A DNA stretch of 64,000 nucleotides from Gammaproteobacteria bacterium (GCA_028820325.1 JAPPJO010000146.1:1-64000); one strand, 5' to 3'. Counted from the stretch's first letter, positions 8,311-17,434 are shown. Numbers and translations: made by a program. Notes: generated from the sequence alone by a model not told the origin.

Positions 8311-11300
8311 ATGCGCTACCCGGACCTGCCCGCCACCCTGCTCGAACTTGAGCAGCAGACCCTCGAGCGCTGGCGCGACGAGGATCTCTTCCGCCGCAGC
8401 ATGGAGGCATCCGAGGGCCGCGAGCCCTTCGTCTTCTACGAGGGACCGCCCACCTCGAACGCGCGCCCCGGCCTGCACCACGTTCTGGGGCGCACGCTGA
8501 AGGACCTCGCCTGCCGCTACCAGGCGCTCAAGGGACGCCGGGTCACGCGCATCGCCGGGTGGGACACGCACGGGCTCCCGGTCGAGATCGAGGCCGAAAA
8601 GACGCTCGGCATCTCGGGGAAGCCCGAGATCGAAGCGGTGGGCATCGAACGCTTCAACCGAACCTGCCGCGATTCCGTCTTCACCTACAAGGCGGACTGG
8701 GAGGCGCTGTCCGAGCGCATCGCCTACTGGCTCGACTACGAGCGGCCCTACGTCACCTGCGACAGCAGCTACATCGAGTCGGTCTGGTGGATCCTGAGCG
8801 AGCTGGCGAAGAAAGGGCTTCTCTACCGCGGCCACAAGAGCGTGCCCTACTGCCCTCGCTGCGGCACCGCGCTCAGCTCGCACGAGGTGGCGCTGGGCTA
8901 TCGCGAGGTCGAGGATCCGTCGCTCTTCTTCCTCTCTCCTCTCCTCACCGAGGACGGGGAGCCGGACCCTGAAGGACGCGCCTTCCTGGCTTGGACCACC
9001 ACCCCCTGGACGGTGCCCTCCAACACGGCGCTGGCGCTCAATCCCGCCCTCACCTACGCCGAGGCGGAGGCGGAAGGCCGGCGCGTGATCGTGGCGAAGG
9101 ACCTGGTCGAGCGCGTGCTCGGCGAGGATGCCCGGATCGTGCGCGAGCACGACGCCCGCTCGCTAGAGGGGGTCCGTTACGCGCGGCCGCTGGAGGTGGT
9201 GCCGGTCCCTGACGGCTCCGATGCCGCGTGGCGCATCATTCTCGAGGACTTCGTCACGGCGGAGGACGGCACCGGCATCGTGCACATCGCGCCCGCCTTC
9301 GGCGCGGACGACTACGCGGCCGGCCAGCGCCACGGCCTCCCGCTCATGCGCTCCATCGACGACGCGGGGCGCTTCCACGAGGGGCTGCCGCTGGTGGGGG
9401 GGATGTTCGTCAAGGACGCCGATCCCCTGCTGGTGGAGGAACTCGACCGCCGCGGCAACCTCCTGCGGGCCGGCCGGGTGGCGCACTCGTACCCGCACTG
9501 CTGGCGCTGTCAGTCCCCGTTGCTCTACATCGCGCGCGAATCCTGGTTCGCCGCCACCTCGACGCTCAAGGACGAGATGCTCGCCATCAACCGGGACACG
9601 GCCTGGTACCCGCCGGAGATCGGCGACGGGCGCATGGGCGAGTGGCTGGCCGGCAACGTGGACTGGGCGCTGTCGCGCGACCGCTACTGGGGCACGCCGC
9701 TTCCGGTCTGGGTGTGCGACCGCGACGACGACACCACCGAGTGGATCGGCAGCCTGGCGGAACTTGAGGAGCGCGCCGGTCCTCTTGGCGAGGATTTCGA
9801 CCCGCACCGGCCCTTCATCGACGAGGTGATCTGGCCCTGCCGCCAATGCGGCGGGACCATGCGCCGGGCCTCTCCGGTGGTCGACGTGTGGTTCGACTCC
9901 GGGGCGATGCCCTACGCGCAGTGGCACTATCCCTTCGAGAACAGCGAGCACTTCGAGCGCCACTTTCCGGCCGACTTCATCAGCGAGGGGCTCGACCAGA
10001 CCCGCGGCTGGTTCTATTCGCTGATGGCCATCTCGGCGATGCTCGGCCGGGGCATGGCGTTCCGCAACGTCCTCGTCAACGACCTGGTGCTCGACGCCGA
10101 GGGCCAGAAGATGTCGAAGACGAAGGGCAATGCGGTCGACCCCTGGGAGGCGGTGGGCGCGTACGGGGCCGACCCGCTGCGCTGGTATTTCGTCACGGTG
10201 AGCAATCCGTGGGTGCCCAAGCGCTACGACGAGCGCGGCATCGCCGAGGTGGCGCGCAAGTTCTTCGACACCCTCTTCAACACGTACCGCTTCTTCGCAC
10301 TGTATGCGAACGTGGAGGGTTGGCGGGCCGACCAGGGACCCGCGGGTGGCGGGGATGCGGGGGACGGCGGGGACGGCAGCGGCGTGCCGGAACGGACGGT
10401 CGTCCCGCGCGAGGCGTCGCTCCTCGACCGCTGGATGCTCTCGCGGCTGCATCGCCTGGTGGCGCGCGTCCGGGCCGACCTGGACGACTACCAGTTCACC
10501 CCCGCATACCGGAAGGTTGCGCAGTTCGTCGACGAGGACCTCTCCAACTGGTACGTGCGGCGCAGCCGGCCGCGCTACTGGGGCAAGACCGGAGCCGCGG
10601 ACGCCGATGCCGCCTTCCGCACCCTGCACCTCGCTCTGCGCACGGTGAGCCAGCTGATCGCGCCGGCGGCGCCCTTCACCGCGGACTGGCTGCACCGGGC
10701 CCTGACCGGAGGGGAGAGCGTTCACCTGTCCATTCTGCCGGAGGCGGACGAGGGGTGCCTGGACGATGGGCTGGAGCGGGAGATGGACGCGGTGCGCCAG
10801 CTCGTCACGCTTGGGCGGGCGGCGCGCGAGCAGGCGGGGGTGCGTGTGCGCCAACCGCTGCGGACGCTGCATGCGGCCATTCCCGGCATCGCCCTCCGGG
10901 CACCGGTGCTGGCGGTGTTGCGCGAAGAGTTGAACGTCAAGCAGATCGTGTTCGTGCGCGATGCCGGCGACCTGTTGCGTCTCGAGGCGCGCCCCAATTT
11001 CCGTACGCTCGGACCTCGCTTCCAGAAGCACAGCAACGCGGCCGCCGCGGCCATCCGTGCCCTCGGGCAGCCGGCGCTGCGCGCCTGGCGCGAGGGAGAG
11101 GCGGTGTCCATCACGGTCGGCGGGAGGAAACACCCGCTCGGCCCCGACGATCTCGAGGTGGCGGAAGTCGGGCGCGGAGACCTGGTGGTGCGCTCGGCCA
11201 GCGGCTTCACCGCCGCCATCGACCCCGGCCTGGACGACGAGCTGCGCGCGGAGGGGCTCGCGCGCGAACTGGTGAACCGGGTGCAGCGACTGCGCAGGGA

Positions 11301-11526
11301 CTCGGGCCTGGAGGTCACCGACCGCATCCGGCTCGCCATCTCCGGCCCGGAGGGCGTGCGCGCCGCCGCGGCCCGCCACCGCAGCTTCATCGCGGGCGAG
11401 ACGCTGGCAGTCGATCTCGTGGTCGCGGAGGAGGGGGATGGGGCGCCGGCGGCGTACACCAGCCATAGGGAAGTGACGTTCGACGGCACCCGCGCCGCGA
11501 TCGCGCTGGCACACGCGGGCGGGTAG
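8311..11526 (+). CDS. ileS: Isoleucyl-tRNA synthetase, eukaryote-like (IleRS2) with GXHH signature
   Basis: A 1071-residue class I synthetase that charges tRNA-Ile. The WDTHGLPVE block, the editing domain (TAWTTTPWTVPSNTAL-like region at about 228-245, GTGIVHIAPAFGADD), KMSKT at 600-604 and a long C-terminal anticodon-binding region identify IleRS of the type 2 clade. The first catalytic signature, normally HXGH, reads GLHH at residues 54-57 (8470-8481); this GXHH variant is known in a subset of IleRS2. A Gly/Asp-rich insert (10354-10383) links the catalytic and anticodon domains. It follows the phosphorylase gene by 10 nt. Confidence 0.95.
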   Translation: MRYPDLPATLLELEQQTLERWRDEDLFRRSMEASEGREPFVFYEGPPTSNARPGLHHVLGRTLKDLACRYQALKGRRVTRIAGWDTHGLPVEIEAEKTLGISGKPEIEAVGIERFNRTCRDSVFTYKADWEALSERIAYWLDYERPYVTCDSSYIESVWWILSELAKKGLLYRGHKSVPYCPRCGTALSSHEVALGYREVEDPSLFFLSPLLTEDGEPDPEGRAFLAWTTTPWTVPSNTALALNPALTYAEAEAEGRRVIVAKDLVERVLGEDARIVREHDARSLEGVRYARPLEVVPVPDGSDAAWRIILEDFVTAEDGTGIVHIAPAFGADDYAAGQRHGLPLMRSIDDAGRFHEGLPLVGGMFVKDADPLLVEELDRRGNLLRAGRVAHSYPHCWRCQSPLLYIARESWFAATSTLKDEMLAINRDTAWYPPEIGDGRMGEWLAGNVDWALSRDRYWGTPLPVWVCDRDDDTTEWIGSLAELEERAGPLGEDFDPHRPFIDEVIWPCRQCGGTMRRASPVVDVWFDSGAMPYAQWHYPFENSEHFERHFPADFISEGLDQTRGWFYSLMAISAMLGRGMAFRNVLVNDLVLDAEGQKMSKTKGNAVDPWEAVGAYGADPLRWYFVTVSNPWVPKRYDERGIAEVARKFFDTLFNTYRFFALYANVEGWRADQGPAGGGDAGDGGDGSGVPERTVVPREASLLDRWMLSRLHRLVARVRADLDDYQFTPAYRKVAQFVDEDLSNWYVRRSRPRYWGKTGAADADAAFRTLHLALRTVSQLIAPAAPFTADWLHRALTGGESVHLSILPEADEGCLDDGLEREMDAVRQLVTLGRAAREQAGVRVRQPLRTLHAAIPGIALRAPVLAVLREELNVKQIVFVRDAGDLLRLEARPNFRTLGPRFQKHSNAAAAAIRALGQPALRAWREGEAVSITVGGRKHPLGPDDLEVAEVGRGDLVVRSASGFTAAIDPGLDDELRAEGLARELVNRVQRLRRDSGLEVTDRIRLAISGPEGVRAAAARHRSFIAGETLAVDLVVAEEGDGAPAAYTSHREVTFDGTRAAIALAHAGG

Positions 11527-11569
11527 CCGGCCGTCGGATGGCGCCGCGACCCTCCGGGCCGTTCCTCCG

Positions 11570-12565
11570 GTGCGCGATGCCGGCTGGCCGGGGGGCGTCG
11601 TGACCGAGGCCGGCGCGCGGCGCGAAACGCTCATCGTCGGGGAGGGTCGCCCCGAGCGCCTAGACGCGTGGCTCGCCCGCCGCCTCGACCTGTCGCGCAC
11701 GCGGGCGGCGCGGCTGGTGGAGCAGGGCCGCGTGCAGGTGGAGGGGCAGCCGGCCAGGAAGTCCGCGCCGGTGGCGGCCGGGCAGCGCGTCGATGTGGAG
11801 ATCCCGCCGCCCGACCCGGTCGACCTCGTTCCCGAGGACATTCCCCTCGCGGTGGTCCATGAGGACGACGCGCTGCTGGTGGTGGACAAGCCCGCCGGGC
11901 TGGTGGTCCACCCCGCGCCGGGCCACCCGCGAGGTACCCTGGTGAACGCGCTCCTCCACCACGTCGCCGACCTGGCCGGGGTGGGGGGACGGCTGCGCCC
12001 GGGGATCGTGCACCGGCTCGACCGGGACACCTCCGGGCTGCTGGTGGTGGCCAAGAACGACTTGGCCCACCGGGCGCTTTCCGCCGAGCTGGCCGCGCGC
12101 AAGGTAGGCCGCACCTATCTCGCGGCCGCCTGGGGGCACCTGCGCGACACCCCAGTGACCGTGGACGCCCCCATCGGCCGCGATCCCCGGGCCCGGCAGC
12201 GCATGGCGGTGGTGGAAGGGGGGCGCCGGGCGGTCACCCACCTGGCGGTACGGGAGCGCTGGGAGGCGGCGGAGTTGCTCGAGGTACGCCTCGAGACCGG
12301 GCGCACCCACCAGATCCGCGTGCACCTGGCGCACATCGGACACCCGGTGGTGGGCGATCCCGTATACGGGGCGGGGCGGGAGCGGGGGGTGTCGGGGCCC
12401 GCCCGGCGCTGGGCGGGGGAGGTGGCGCGCCGGACCGGGCGCCAGTTCCTGCACGCGTGCACCCTCTCCCTCACCCATCCCCTGCTGGGAACGCGCATGC
12501 GCTTTCGTTCCCCCCTCCCTCCCGACCTGGCGGAGGTCGCGGAGTGGGCGCGAACGCACCGGTGA
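11570..12565 (+). CDS. rluD: RluA/RluD-family pseudouridine synthase
   Basis: Converts uridine to pseudouridine in rRNA, most likely 23S rRNA; 331 residues. It has an N-terminal S4 RNA-binding domain (about 27-75) and the catalytic domain with HRLDRDTSG, whose Asp is at about 151. Other blocks are DKPAGLVVHPAPGH, LETGRTHQIRVHL and GHPVVGDPVYG. The GTG at 11570 gives this length; a GTG at 11600 is an equally possible start because the conserved part begins at about residue 20. RluD is the best guess within the RluA/C/D group. Confidence 0.88.
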   Translation: MRDAGWPGGVVTEAGARRETLIVGEGRPERLDAWLARRLDLSRTRAARLVEQGRVQVEGQPARKSAPVAAGQRVDVEIPPPDPVDLVPEDIPLAVVHEDDALLVVDKPAGLVVHPAPGHPRGTLVNALLHHVADLAGVGGRLRPGIVHRLDRDTSGLLVVAKNDLAHRALSAELAARKVGRTYLAAAWGHLRDTPVTVDAPIGRDPRARQRMAVVEGGRRAVTHLAVRERWEAAELLEVRLETGRTHQIRVHLAHIGHPVVGDPVYGAGRERGVSGPARRWAGEVARRTGRQFLHACTLSLTHPLLGTRMRFRSPLPPDLAEVAEWARTHR

Positions 12566-12570
12566 TCCCG

Positions 12571-13572
12571 ATGACCCTTCCCGGAATCCTCCTGCTGTGC
12601 ATCTCTGCACTATCGCCACTTCCACCGCCCGATGCGCCCACCGATCAGGAAGCGTCAGGCTATTCCGCCCTCGTGCGATCCGGGATCACCATGCACTACG
12701 CCCCGGGCGATTCCCTGCGTGCCGAGCGGCTGCTGAACCTGCTGGTGAACGCGCCCGGGCTGCCGGGCCTGCCTCCGGGCCTCCCCGCCACGGCGACCGT
12801 CTACCTCGCGGCCTCCGAGGCCGACTTCCTGGAATTCGCCGGCGGTCGGGTCCCGGAATGGAGCGCGGGTCTGGCCATCCCCTCCACCGGCACCATCGTC
12901 CTTCCCATGTACGCCGACGACCGCACACGCGGCTGGAGCGAGGAGCGCGTGGCCCGGCACGAATGGGCGCACCTGGGTCTGCACGAATACCTGCGGGGCC
13001 TGCGCATCCCGAGATGGTTCTCCGAAGGGTATGCGGAATGGGCTTCCGGGGGATGGAACGCCGCCGAGGGGTGGCGTCTGCGCATCGCCATGGCGGGAGG
13101 CCGCACGCCCCCGCTGGACTCGCTCGCCCTGGTGTGGCCCAGCGACCGGGCATCAGCCGAGATCGCCTACATGCTCTCCGCGACCGCCGTCGAGTACCTG
13201 GTGGCATCCAGCGGCGAGCGGGGGCTCGCGCTCTTCCTGTCCCGCTGGCGCGAGGGCAACTCTTTCGAGGCGGCGCTGCGTCGTACCTTCGGTGTCACCA
13301 GCGGACAGCTCGAGGGAGACTGGGGCCGATACGTGCGCCGCCGCTACGGCTGGCTCCTGGTGCTTTCGCAGTCGCTCGTCTTCTGGGCGTTCCTGGGGAC
13401 CCTGCTCGCCGTCATGGTGGTCGTGCGCCGCCGCCGCGGCCGCTGGCGCATGGCGCGCCTGCGTGCCACCGAACTCCCGAATGATCCCGCCTTCTGGCTT
13501 GACCCGCCCCGCGACCGAAAGGATCTTGGAACCCATGGCAAGGAAGCGAACCAACCGCCGGGCGGCCCGTAG
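12571..13572 (+). CDS. Membrane-anchored gluzincin-like peptidase (MA-like)
   Basis: About 333 residues. There is an N-terminal hydrophobic signal (MTLPGILLLCISAL), a predicted zinc-protease domain with HEWAH at 130-134 and a third-ligand candidate Glu at about 152 in WFSEGYAEW, one membrane segment near 265-290 and a basic tail. This is the arrangement of peptidase-MA-like proteins, tethered to the membrane with the catalytic domain outside. I start at the ATG at 12571, just after the rluD stop, because the signal peptide begins there; upstream codons belong to rluD's DNA. The target is unknown. Confidence 0.8.
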   Translation: MTLPGILLLCISALSPLPPPDAPTDQEASGYSALVRSGITMHYAPGDSLRAERLLNLLVNAPGLPGLPPGLPATATVYLAASEADFLEFAGGRVPEWSAGLAIPSTGTIVLPMYADDRTRGWSEERVARHEWAHLGLHEYLRGLRIPRWFSEGYAEWASGGWNAAEGWRLRIAMAGGRTPPLDSLALVWPSDRASAEIAYMLSATAVEYLVASSGERGLALFLSRWREGNSFEAALRRTFGVTSGQLEGDWGRYVRRRYGWLLVLSQSLVFWAFLGTLLAVMVVVRRRRGRWRMARLRATELPNDPAFWLDPPRDRKDLGTHGKEANQPPGGP

Positions 13573-13762
13573 CCGGGAGAAAAACCGCAACCGGGATGCC
13601 GGCTCACTGCGCTTTTCGAGCAAGAACGGCATCCTCGGCCTCGCCGGGCTGCTGGTCATCGTCCTGGGGTACGCCCTGCTCGCGCAGGGATCGATCACCG
13701 CGGCTCCCCTGCTGCTGGTTCTCGGCTACCTGGTGCTCCTGCCGCTCGCGCTCGTCCTCTAG
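13535..13762 (+). CDS. Small basic membrane protein, DUF3098-like
   Basis: A 75-residue protein. A very basic head (RKRTNRRAARSREKNRN) is followed by two short hydrophobic segments (about 34-50 and 55-75) ending in LALVL. The layout resembles small DUF3098-type proteins of Bacteroidetes, but the match is from memory and weak. Its ATG at 13535 lies inside the 3' end of the peptidase gene in another frame (38-nt overlap), with AAAGGA upstream. No function is known. Confidence 0.6.
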   Translation: MARKRTNRRAARSREKNRNRDAGSLRFSSKNGILGLAGLLVIVLGYALLAQGSITAAPLLLVLGYLVLLPLALVL

Positions 13763-13819
13763 TTCACGACGCGGAAGCACCCCGGTAGTCCGGGGGAGGT
13801 GACCCGAGGGGGCTGACGG

Positions 13820-14407
13820 CTAACCCCCATCCTGCCCGGGTCCGGGCCGCTTGAAGTCGACGATGTTCTCCCACTCGCGGGCATCGGAGCGTGCGACGAC
13901 CGCCAACACCGGCTCCGTGTCGCTGAGGTTGAACACTTCGTGCGGCACGCCGGGCTCGATGAAGATGAAATCCCCGGCTTCGTTATCGAGCGTCTTCTCG
14001 AGCCGCGGCCCGAACTCATGGCGCACGTGGCCCTGAAGGATGTAGAGCATCACCTCGAAGTCCACATGGATATGGGCCCGCGCCACGCCGCCGGGCGGGA
14101 TCATCGCCACGTTCATCGAGAGCGCGCCTGAACCCACGTTCTCGGCCCACATTCCCGTCTTGTATTCGATCCCGTTCCACGCGCGGTGCCTGCCGCCGGC
14201 CCGCACCGTGACGATCCCTTCGTGGCGCTCCACCTGTCCGGGAACTCCTCGGTTTCGGGTCATCTCCGACTCCCCGCTACGCGCCGCCTTGCGGCCCCGC
14301 TCGAACTCGTATCGCGTCAACCGACGCCTTCCATAACGCAACGCGTAGGATAGCGCCGGAACGAGGCGGTCGTCGAGTTGTGGATCGATGTGACCTCCGT
14401 GTACCAT
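13820..14407 (-). CDS. Cupin-domain protein
   Basis: A single-domain cupin at the C-terminal end of a ~195-residue frame. Cupin motif 1 is seen as HIHVDFEVMLYILQGHVRHEFG and motif 2 as AGDFIFIEPGVPHEVFNLSD, giving the His/Glu metal set. Such proteins bind a metal and often a small ligand. I use the ATG at 14407 because GGAGGAAGG precedes it at good spacing. A second in-frame ATG at 14263, also with GGGGAG upstream, would give a 147-residue protein that still holds the whole cupin. It is divergent from the secreted protein at 14502. Confidence 0.75.
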   Translation of the reverse strand: MVHGGHIDPQLDDRLVPALSYALRYGRRRLTRYEFERGRKAARSGESEMTRNRGVPGQVERHEGIVTVRAGGRHRAWNGIEYKTGMWAENVGSGALSMNVAMIPPGGVARAHIHVDFEVMLYILQGHVRHEFGPRLEKTLDNEAGDFIFIEPGVPHEVFNLSDTEPVLAVVARSDAREWENIVDFKRPGPGQDGG

Positions 14408-14501
14408 GTCCGCCTTCCTCCACTGGCCCGACCCCCTCCGCTGGAGTACGATGTAGCAAGTTGACCTCGTGCAGCCGAAGCCTTCGGCGAGGAGGATGAT
14501 C

Positions 14502-15155
14502 ATGTACCAGATTCCGAATCCGTCCCGCATCGCTGGCGTCCGTCTGACGGCACGCCTGGCGGTGTCGATCCCGTTCCTCGTGCTCGGTCTCGCGGATGCG
14601 CGCCAGGCCGCGGCGCAGGCCGAAGTGGTGGAAGGCCATGCGCCCTCGCGCCGCATCGAATCGATCCGCCCGCGCGCGGGTCCGGCCGGGACGCGCGTAA
14701 GCATCAACACCGGGGGGCTGCCCGCCATCACCCCGACCCGCATCGGGCTCGGAGCCGCGCAGTTCGGATTCGAGGAGATCGGCCAGGAGTTGACCACGGA
14801 GCGGGGCCGGATCGACATGACCGTCACCGTGCCTGAGTGGGCGCACCTCGACCGACCCACGGTGTTCATCGTCTTCGATTTCTATTTCCGGCCGCTCGCC
14901 CTCTCCAACTACTTCCACGCCACCGACGAGAACGGCATTCTCACCCGCCGGGGCCAGCTTATTCACGTGGGCGAACCGTGCTCGGTGCTTTTCGGCGAGT
15001 TCGGCGATGTCTACGCGCTGGAGGGCGAGGAGGGCGACTGGGAGATGGGGACCGAGGTGGTCGTCCAGGGCGTCCTCACCGAGAGTTCGCCGTGTCTGCA
15101 CGAGACCACGATCTCGGTCCGAAGCATGCGGCCGGCGCGCAGCACTTCGCCGTAG
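14502..15155 (+). CDS. Secreted protein with IPT/TIG-like domain
   Basis: About 217 residues. A signal peptide (LTARLAVSIPFLVLGLADA, cleaved near AAAQA) is followed by an immunoglobulin-like IPT/TIG-style domain opening with IESIRPRAGPAGTRVSI and then a C-terminal domain with two Cys (about 165 and 202) that could pair in the periplasm. I prefer the second ATG (14502) since GGAGG at 14491-14495 is optimally spaced for it. The next gene, DUF1028, is 38 nt downstream and also secreted, so the two are probably co-transcribed. The function is unknown. Confidence 0.7.
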   Translation: MYQIPNPSRIAGVRLTARLAVSIPFLVLGLADARQAAAQAEVVEGHAPSRRIESIRPRAGPAGTRVSINTGGLPAITPTRIGLGAAQFGFEEIGQELTTERGRIDMTVTVPEWAHLDRPTVFIVFDFYFRPLALSNYFHATDENGILTRRGQLIHVGEPCSVLFGEFGDVYALEGEEGDWEMGTEVVVQGVLTESSPCLHETTISVRSMRPARSTSP

Positions 15156-15193
15156 CCTCAACCTGCCCCCAAGAAAGCCCTTCGGAGGGTCCG

Positions 15194-16027
15194 ATGAGAC
15201 GCCTGCTCCTCGCTCTTGCCTTCGTCCTCCTGGTGCCCTCCACGGCGCTCGCCACCTGGTCGATCATCGCCATCGATCTCAACACCGGGCGCGTCGTGAT
15301 CGCCTCCGCCACCTGCGCGGCGACCGGGCCCGACCAGCTCAAGCTGCTGCAGGCGGTGGTCGTGCCCGGCGTGGGCGTGGCCGCCGCCCAGGCGGGCGTG
15401 GACCGCACCCACGAGAACCAGAAGCTCATCTTCGCCGAGCTGCAGAACGGCACCGATCCCGTCGAGATCATCCGCATGCTGGAGGAGGATCCCAACATCG
15501 AACGCCGCCAATTCGGCATCATCGACATGCAGGGCCGCACCGCCGGACGCTCGGGCGAGGGCAACCGGGCCGTGTCGCTGGACATCCAGGGGCGCAGCTC
15601 GGACAACATCCTCTACTCGGTCCAGGGCAACATCATCGCCACGACCGAGGCGCTCACCGAGCCCGCGCGCATCATGCAGGAGGGCAGCGACGACGTCATT
15701 GACCGCGTCATGCGCGCCATGGAGAGGGCCGACGAACTGGGCGGCGACAGCCGCTGCACCTGCGAGACCGAGCCCCTGCCGGAGGCCTACGCCGACTGCA
15801 ACGGCAAGACCTCGCACGTCGCCTACATCCTCGCCGCGGATCCGGAAGACACGCTGGGCGAATTCGCCGACAACCATCCCGAGAACCTGCGCGCGCCCTA
15901 CAACGACGGGGACTACCACCTCTATATCTCGGCCATCCCGACGAACACGCTGCCGCATGAGGATGCCAATCCGGTCCGAACCCTGCGCATGCGGTATGAT
16001 GCGTGGAGGGCGTCCGCCGGGGGTTAG
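15194..16027 (+). CDS. DUF1028 family secreted protein
   Basis: A 277-residue protein. The signal peptide is MRRLLLALAFVLLVPSTALA, directly followed by TWSIIAIDLNTGRVVIASATCAA, the typical start of DUF1028 (Ntn-hydrolase-like fold, with the mature Thr just after the signal). Later blocks are GVDRTHENQ, QFGIIDMQGRTAGRSGE and YSVQGNII. The C-terminal part adds a Cys pair (CTCETEP) not present in minimal members. DUF1028 proteins are thought to be hydrolases related to the Ntn superfamily; no substrate is established. The start was chosen at the signal peptide. Confidence 0.85.
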   Translation: MRRLLLALAFVLLVPSTALATWSIIAIDLNTGRVVIASATCAATGPDQLKLLQAVVVPGVGVAAAQAGVDRTHENQKLIFAELQNGTDPVEIIRMLEEDPNIERRQFGIIDMQGRTAGRSGEGNRAVSLDIQGRSSDNILYSVQGNIIATTEALTEPARIMQEGSDDVIDRVMRAMERADELGGDSRCTCETEPLPEAYADCNGKTSHVAYILAADPEDTLGEFADNHPENLRAPYNDGDYHLYISAIPTNTLPHEDANPVRTLRMRYDAWRASAGG

Positions 16028-16204
16028 CTCCTGTCGTCGGAGCGGCTGCTGTACACAGATGGCAGGCGCGAAGCGGTAGTTCCCGCCCGGCTGGAAGGCC
16101 ATCCCGGACGGTCTCCACGAGGCCTCGTTCAGCGCTTGGTGAGCGACCCGCACGAGTACGCCGGTCACCTCTCTGTCCGGGGCCATGGGCGATCCCCGGG
16201 AGGT

Positions 16205-16366
16205 TCACCGGAGTGGCGAAATCGTCACCCGCTCCGCCAGTCGCCTGCCTCGCTCATCCCGTATCTCGATTCCCCGTTCGGCGAATAAACGCCGCGGCTT
16301 CGTGTAACTCCTGGCGTACAACAGGTCACCGCAGTCCGAGCAGGTGCCTGCGCACATGGGAGTCAT
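16205..16366 (-). CDS. Possible 53-residue Cys-rich protein
   Basis: A short frame reads MTPMCAGTCSDCGDLLYARS and continues to SPLR. The CX3CX2C spacing near the N-terminus could bind zinc, and the rest is basic. It lies in the otherwise empty 16028-16368 gap and would be divergent from the sigma factor gene, overlapping its ribosome site. It has no clear ribosome site of its own and no family I recognise, so it may be chance. I see nothing in 16028-16204 apart from a weak GCTCC/GGAGC hairpin just after the DUF1028 stop. Confidence 0.3.
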   Translation of the reverse strand: MTPMCAGTCSDCGDLLYARSYTKPRRLFAERGIEIRDERGRRLAERVTISPLR

Positions 16367-16368
16367 GA

Positions 16369-16971
16369 TTGGACACCTCGGAGGCAACCGACAGCGTGCT
16401 CGTTGTTCGCGCGCAGCGTGGCGAGCGCGCGGCCTTCGGCGAACTCGTAACACGATACATGCGGCGCGCCTACCATGTCGCGCTCGGCCTCGTGGGGAAC
16501 CACGACGACGCGCTGGACCTGTCCCAGGAGGCGTTCGCCAGGGCGTTCCGCGCGCGCGCCAGGATCGACCCCGAACGTCCCTTCTTCCCCTGGCTGTACC
16601 ACATCATCCGACGACTCTGTTTCAACCATACACGGGACCAGCGGTCACGCCGCCTGACACTGGAGAAGGCGGGCGGTTGGCTTACCGATACGACGATGGG
16701 CCGGCGCCCTCTCAGGCCCGACCGGGCGGTGGAGCGCGCCGAACTGCGCGAACAGGTCGGCGAGGCCATCGGACGCCTGGCGGAGCGGGAGCGGGAGATG
16801 CTCGTCCTGAGAGAGTTCGAAGAACTCGGCTACCGGGAGATCGCCGAGTTGCTGGGCATTCCCATCGGAACTGTGATGTCCCGGCTCTATCAGGCGCGGC
16901 GGTCCCTCGCGCGCGAGATCGAAACGGCCGGAGCCCGGCCCCGCCAGGAGGGAGGTGCGGCCGATGAGTGA
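16369..16971 (+). CDS. ECF-type RNA polymerase sigma factor
   Basis: About 200 residues with sigma region 2 (about 8-75: AFGELVTRYMRRAYHVALGL, then DALDLSQEAFARAF and WLYHIIRRLCFNHTR) and region 4 (about 130-185: REREMLVLREFEELGYREIAELLGIPIGTVMSRLYQARRSL). It would direct RNA polymerase to stress- or envelope-related promoters. The start is TTG at 16369 with GGGAG 6 nt upstream; a GTG at 16399 is possible. Its stop is overlapped by the next gene, whose product looks like its membrane regulator. Confidence 0.88.
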   Translation: MDTSEATDSVLVVRAQRGERAAFGELVTRYMRRAYHVALGLVGNHDDALDLSQEAFARAFRARARIDPERPFFPWLYHIIRRLCFNHTRDQRSRRLTLEKAGGWLTDTTMGRRPLRPDRAVERAELREQVGEAIGRLAEREREMLVLREFEELGYREIAELLGIPIGTVMSRLYQARRSLAREIETAGARPRQEGGAADE

Positions 16972-17434
16972 GAGCAACATGAGCCCGCCCGGCGACGAGC
17001 GGGTGCGGCATCTGATGATGGCCGAAGTAGACGAGGAGATTTCGGGAGAGGAACGCCGCGAACTCGAGTTGGCGCTCGAGGAAAACCCGGATCTTCGCGA
17101 GGAGCTGGAGACATTTCATCGCCTGAAGGAGGTCACCGATACCATGACTCCCTTGAAGCCCCCGGAGGAAACCTGGGACACCTACTGGGAAGACGTCTAT
17201 CGCCGGCTCGAACGCGGCATCGGCTGGGTCCTGGTCTCGCTCGGAACGATCGCTGCCGGGACGTGGGCACTCTGGAACGCCGTCAGTGAGTTGATCCGGG
17301 ATACGACGATGCCCGGCTACGTTCGTTGGGGCCTGCTCGCGCTCATCGCCGGCTTCGTGATCCTGTTCGTCTCGGTCGTTCGCGAGCGCCTGTTCACGCG
17401 CAAGGATGACCCGTACAAGGATGTGGTCCGATGA
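16964..17434 (+). CDS. Membrane anti-sigma-factor-like protein
   Basis: A 156-residue protein. The acidic N-terminal helix region (DERVRHLMMAEVDEEISGEERRELE) resembles the short sigma-binding part of anti-sigma factors that lack the zinc His-Cys motif. Two membrane segments follow (about 82-105 and 117-140). It overlaps the sigma gene (ATGAGTGA) and has AGGAGGGAGG upstream, so it is coupled to it. I infer that it holds the sigma factor at the membrane; the sequence alone does not prove that. Confidence 0.65.
   Translation: MSESNMSPPGDERVRHLMMAEVDEEISGEERRELELALEENPDLREELETFHRLKEVTDTMTPLKPPEETWDTYWEDVYRRLERGIGWVLVSLGTIAAGTWALWNAVSELIRDTTMPGYVRWGLLALIAGFVILFVSVVRERLFTRKDDPYKDVVR

Noticed and set aside
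9163..12114. A 983-codon minus-strand open frame opposite ileS and rluD
   Set aside because: The composition is Arg/Ala/Gly-rich with no recognisable domain; it is antisense shadow of ileS.
13770..13800. CCCCGG-TAGT-CCGGGG hairpin between convergent genes as a terminator
   Set aside because: The stem is only 6 bp and lacks a T-run on either strand, so I did not annotate it.
14408..14869. N-terminal extension of the cupin frame to 349 codons
   Set aside because: It runs antisense into the divergent secreted-protein gene and has no conserved content; the ATG at 14407 has a strong ribosome site.
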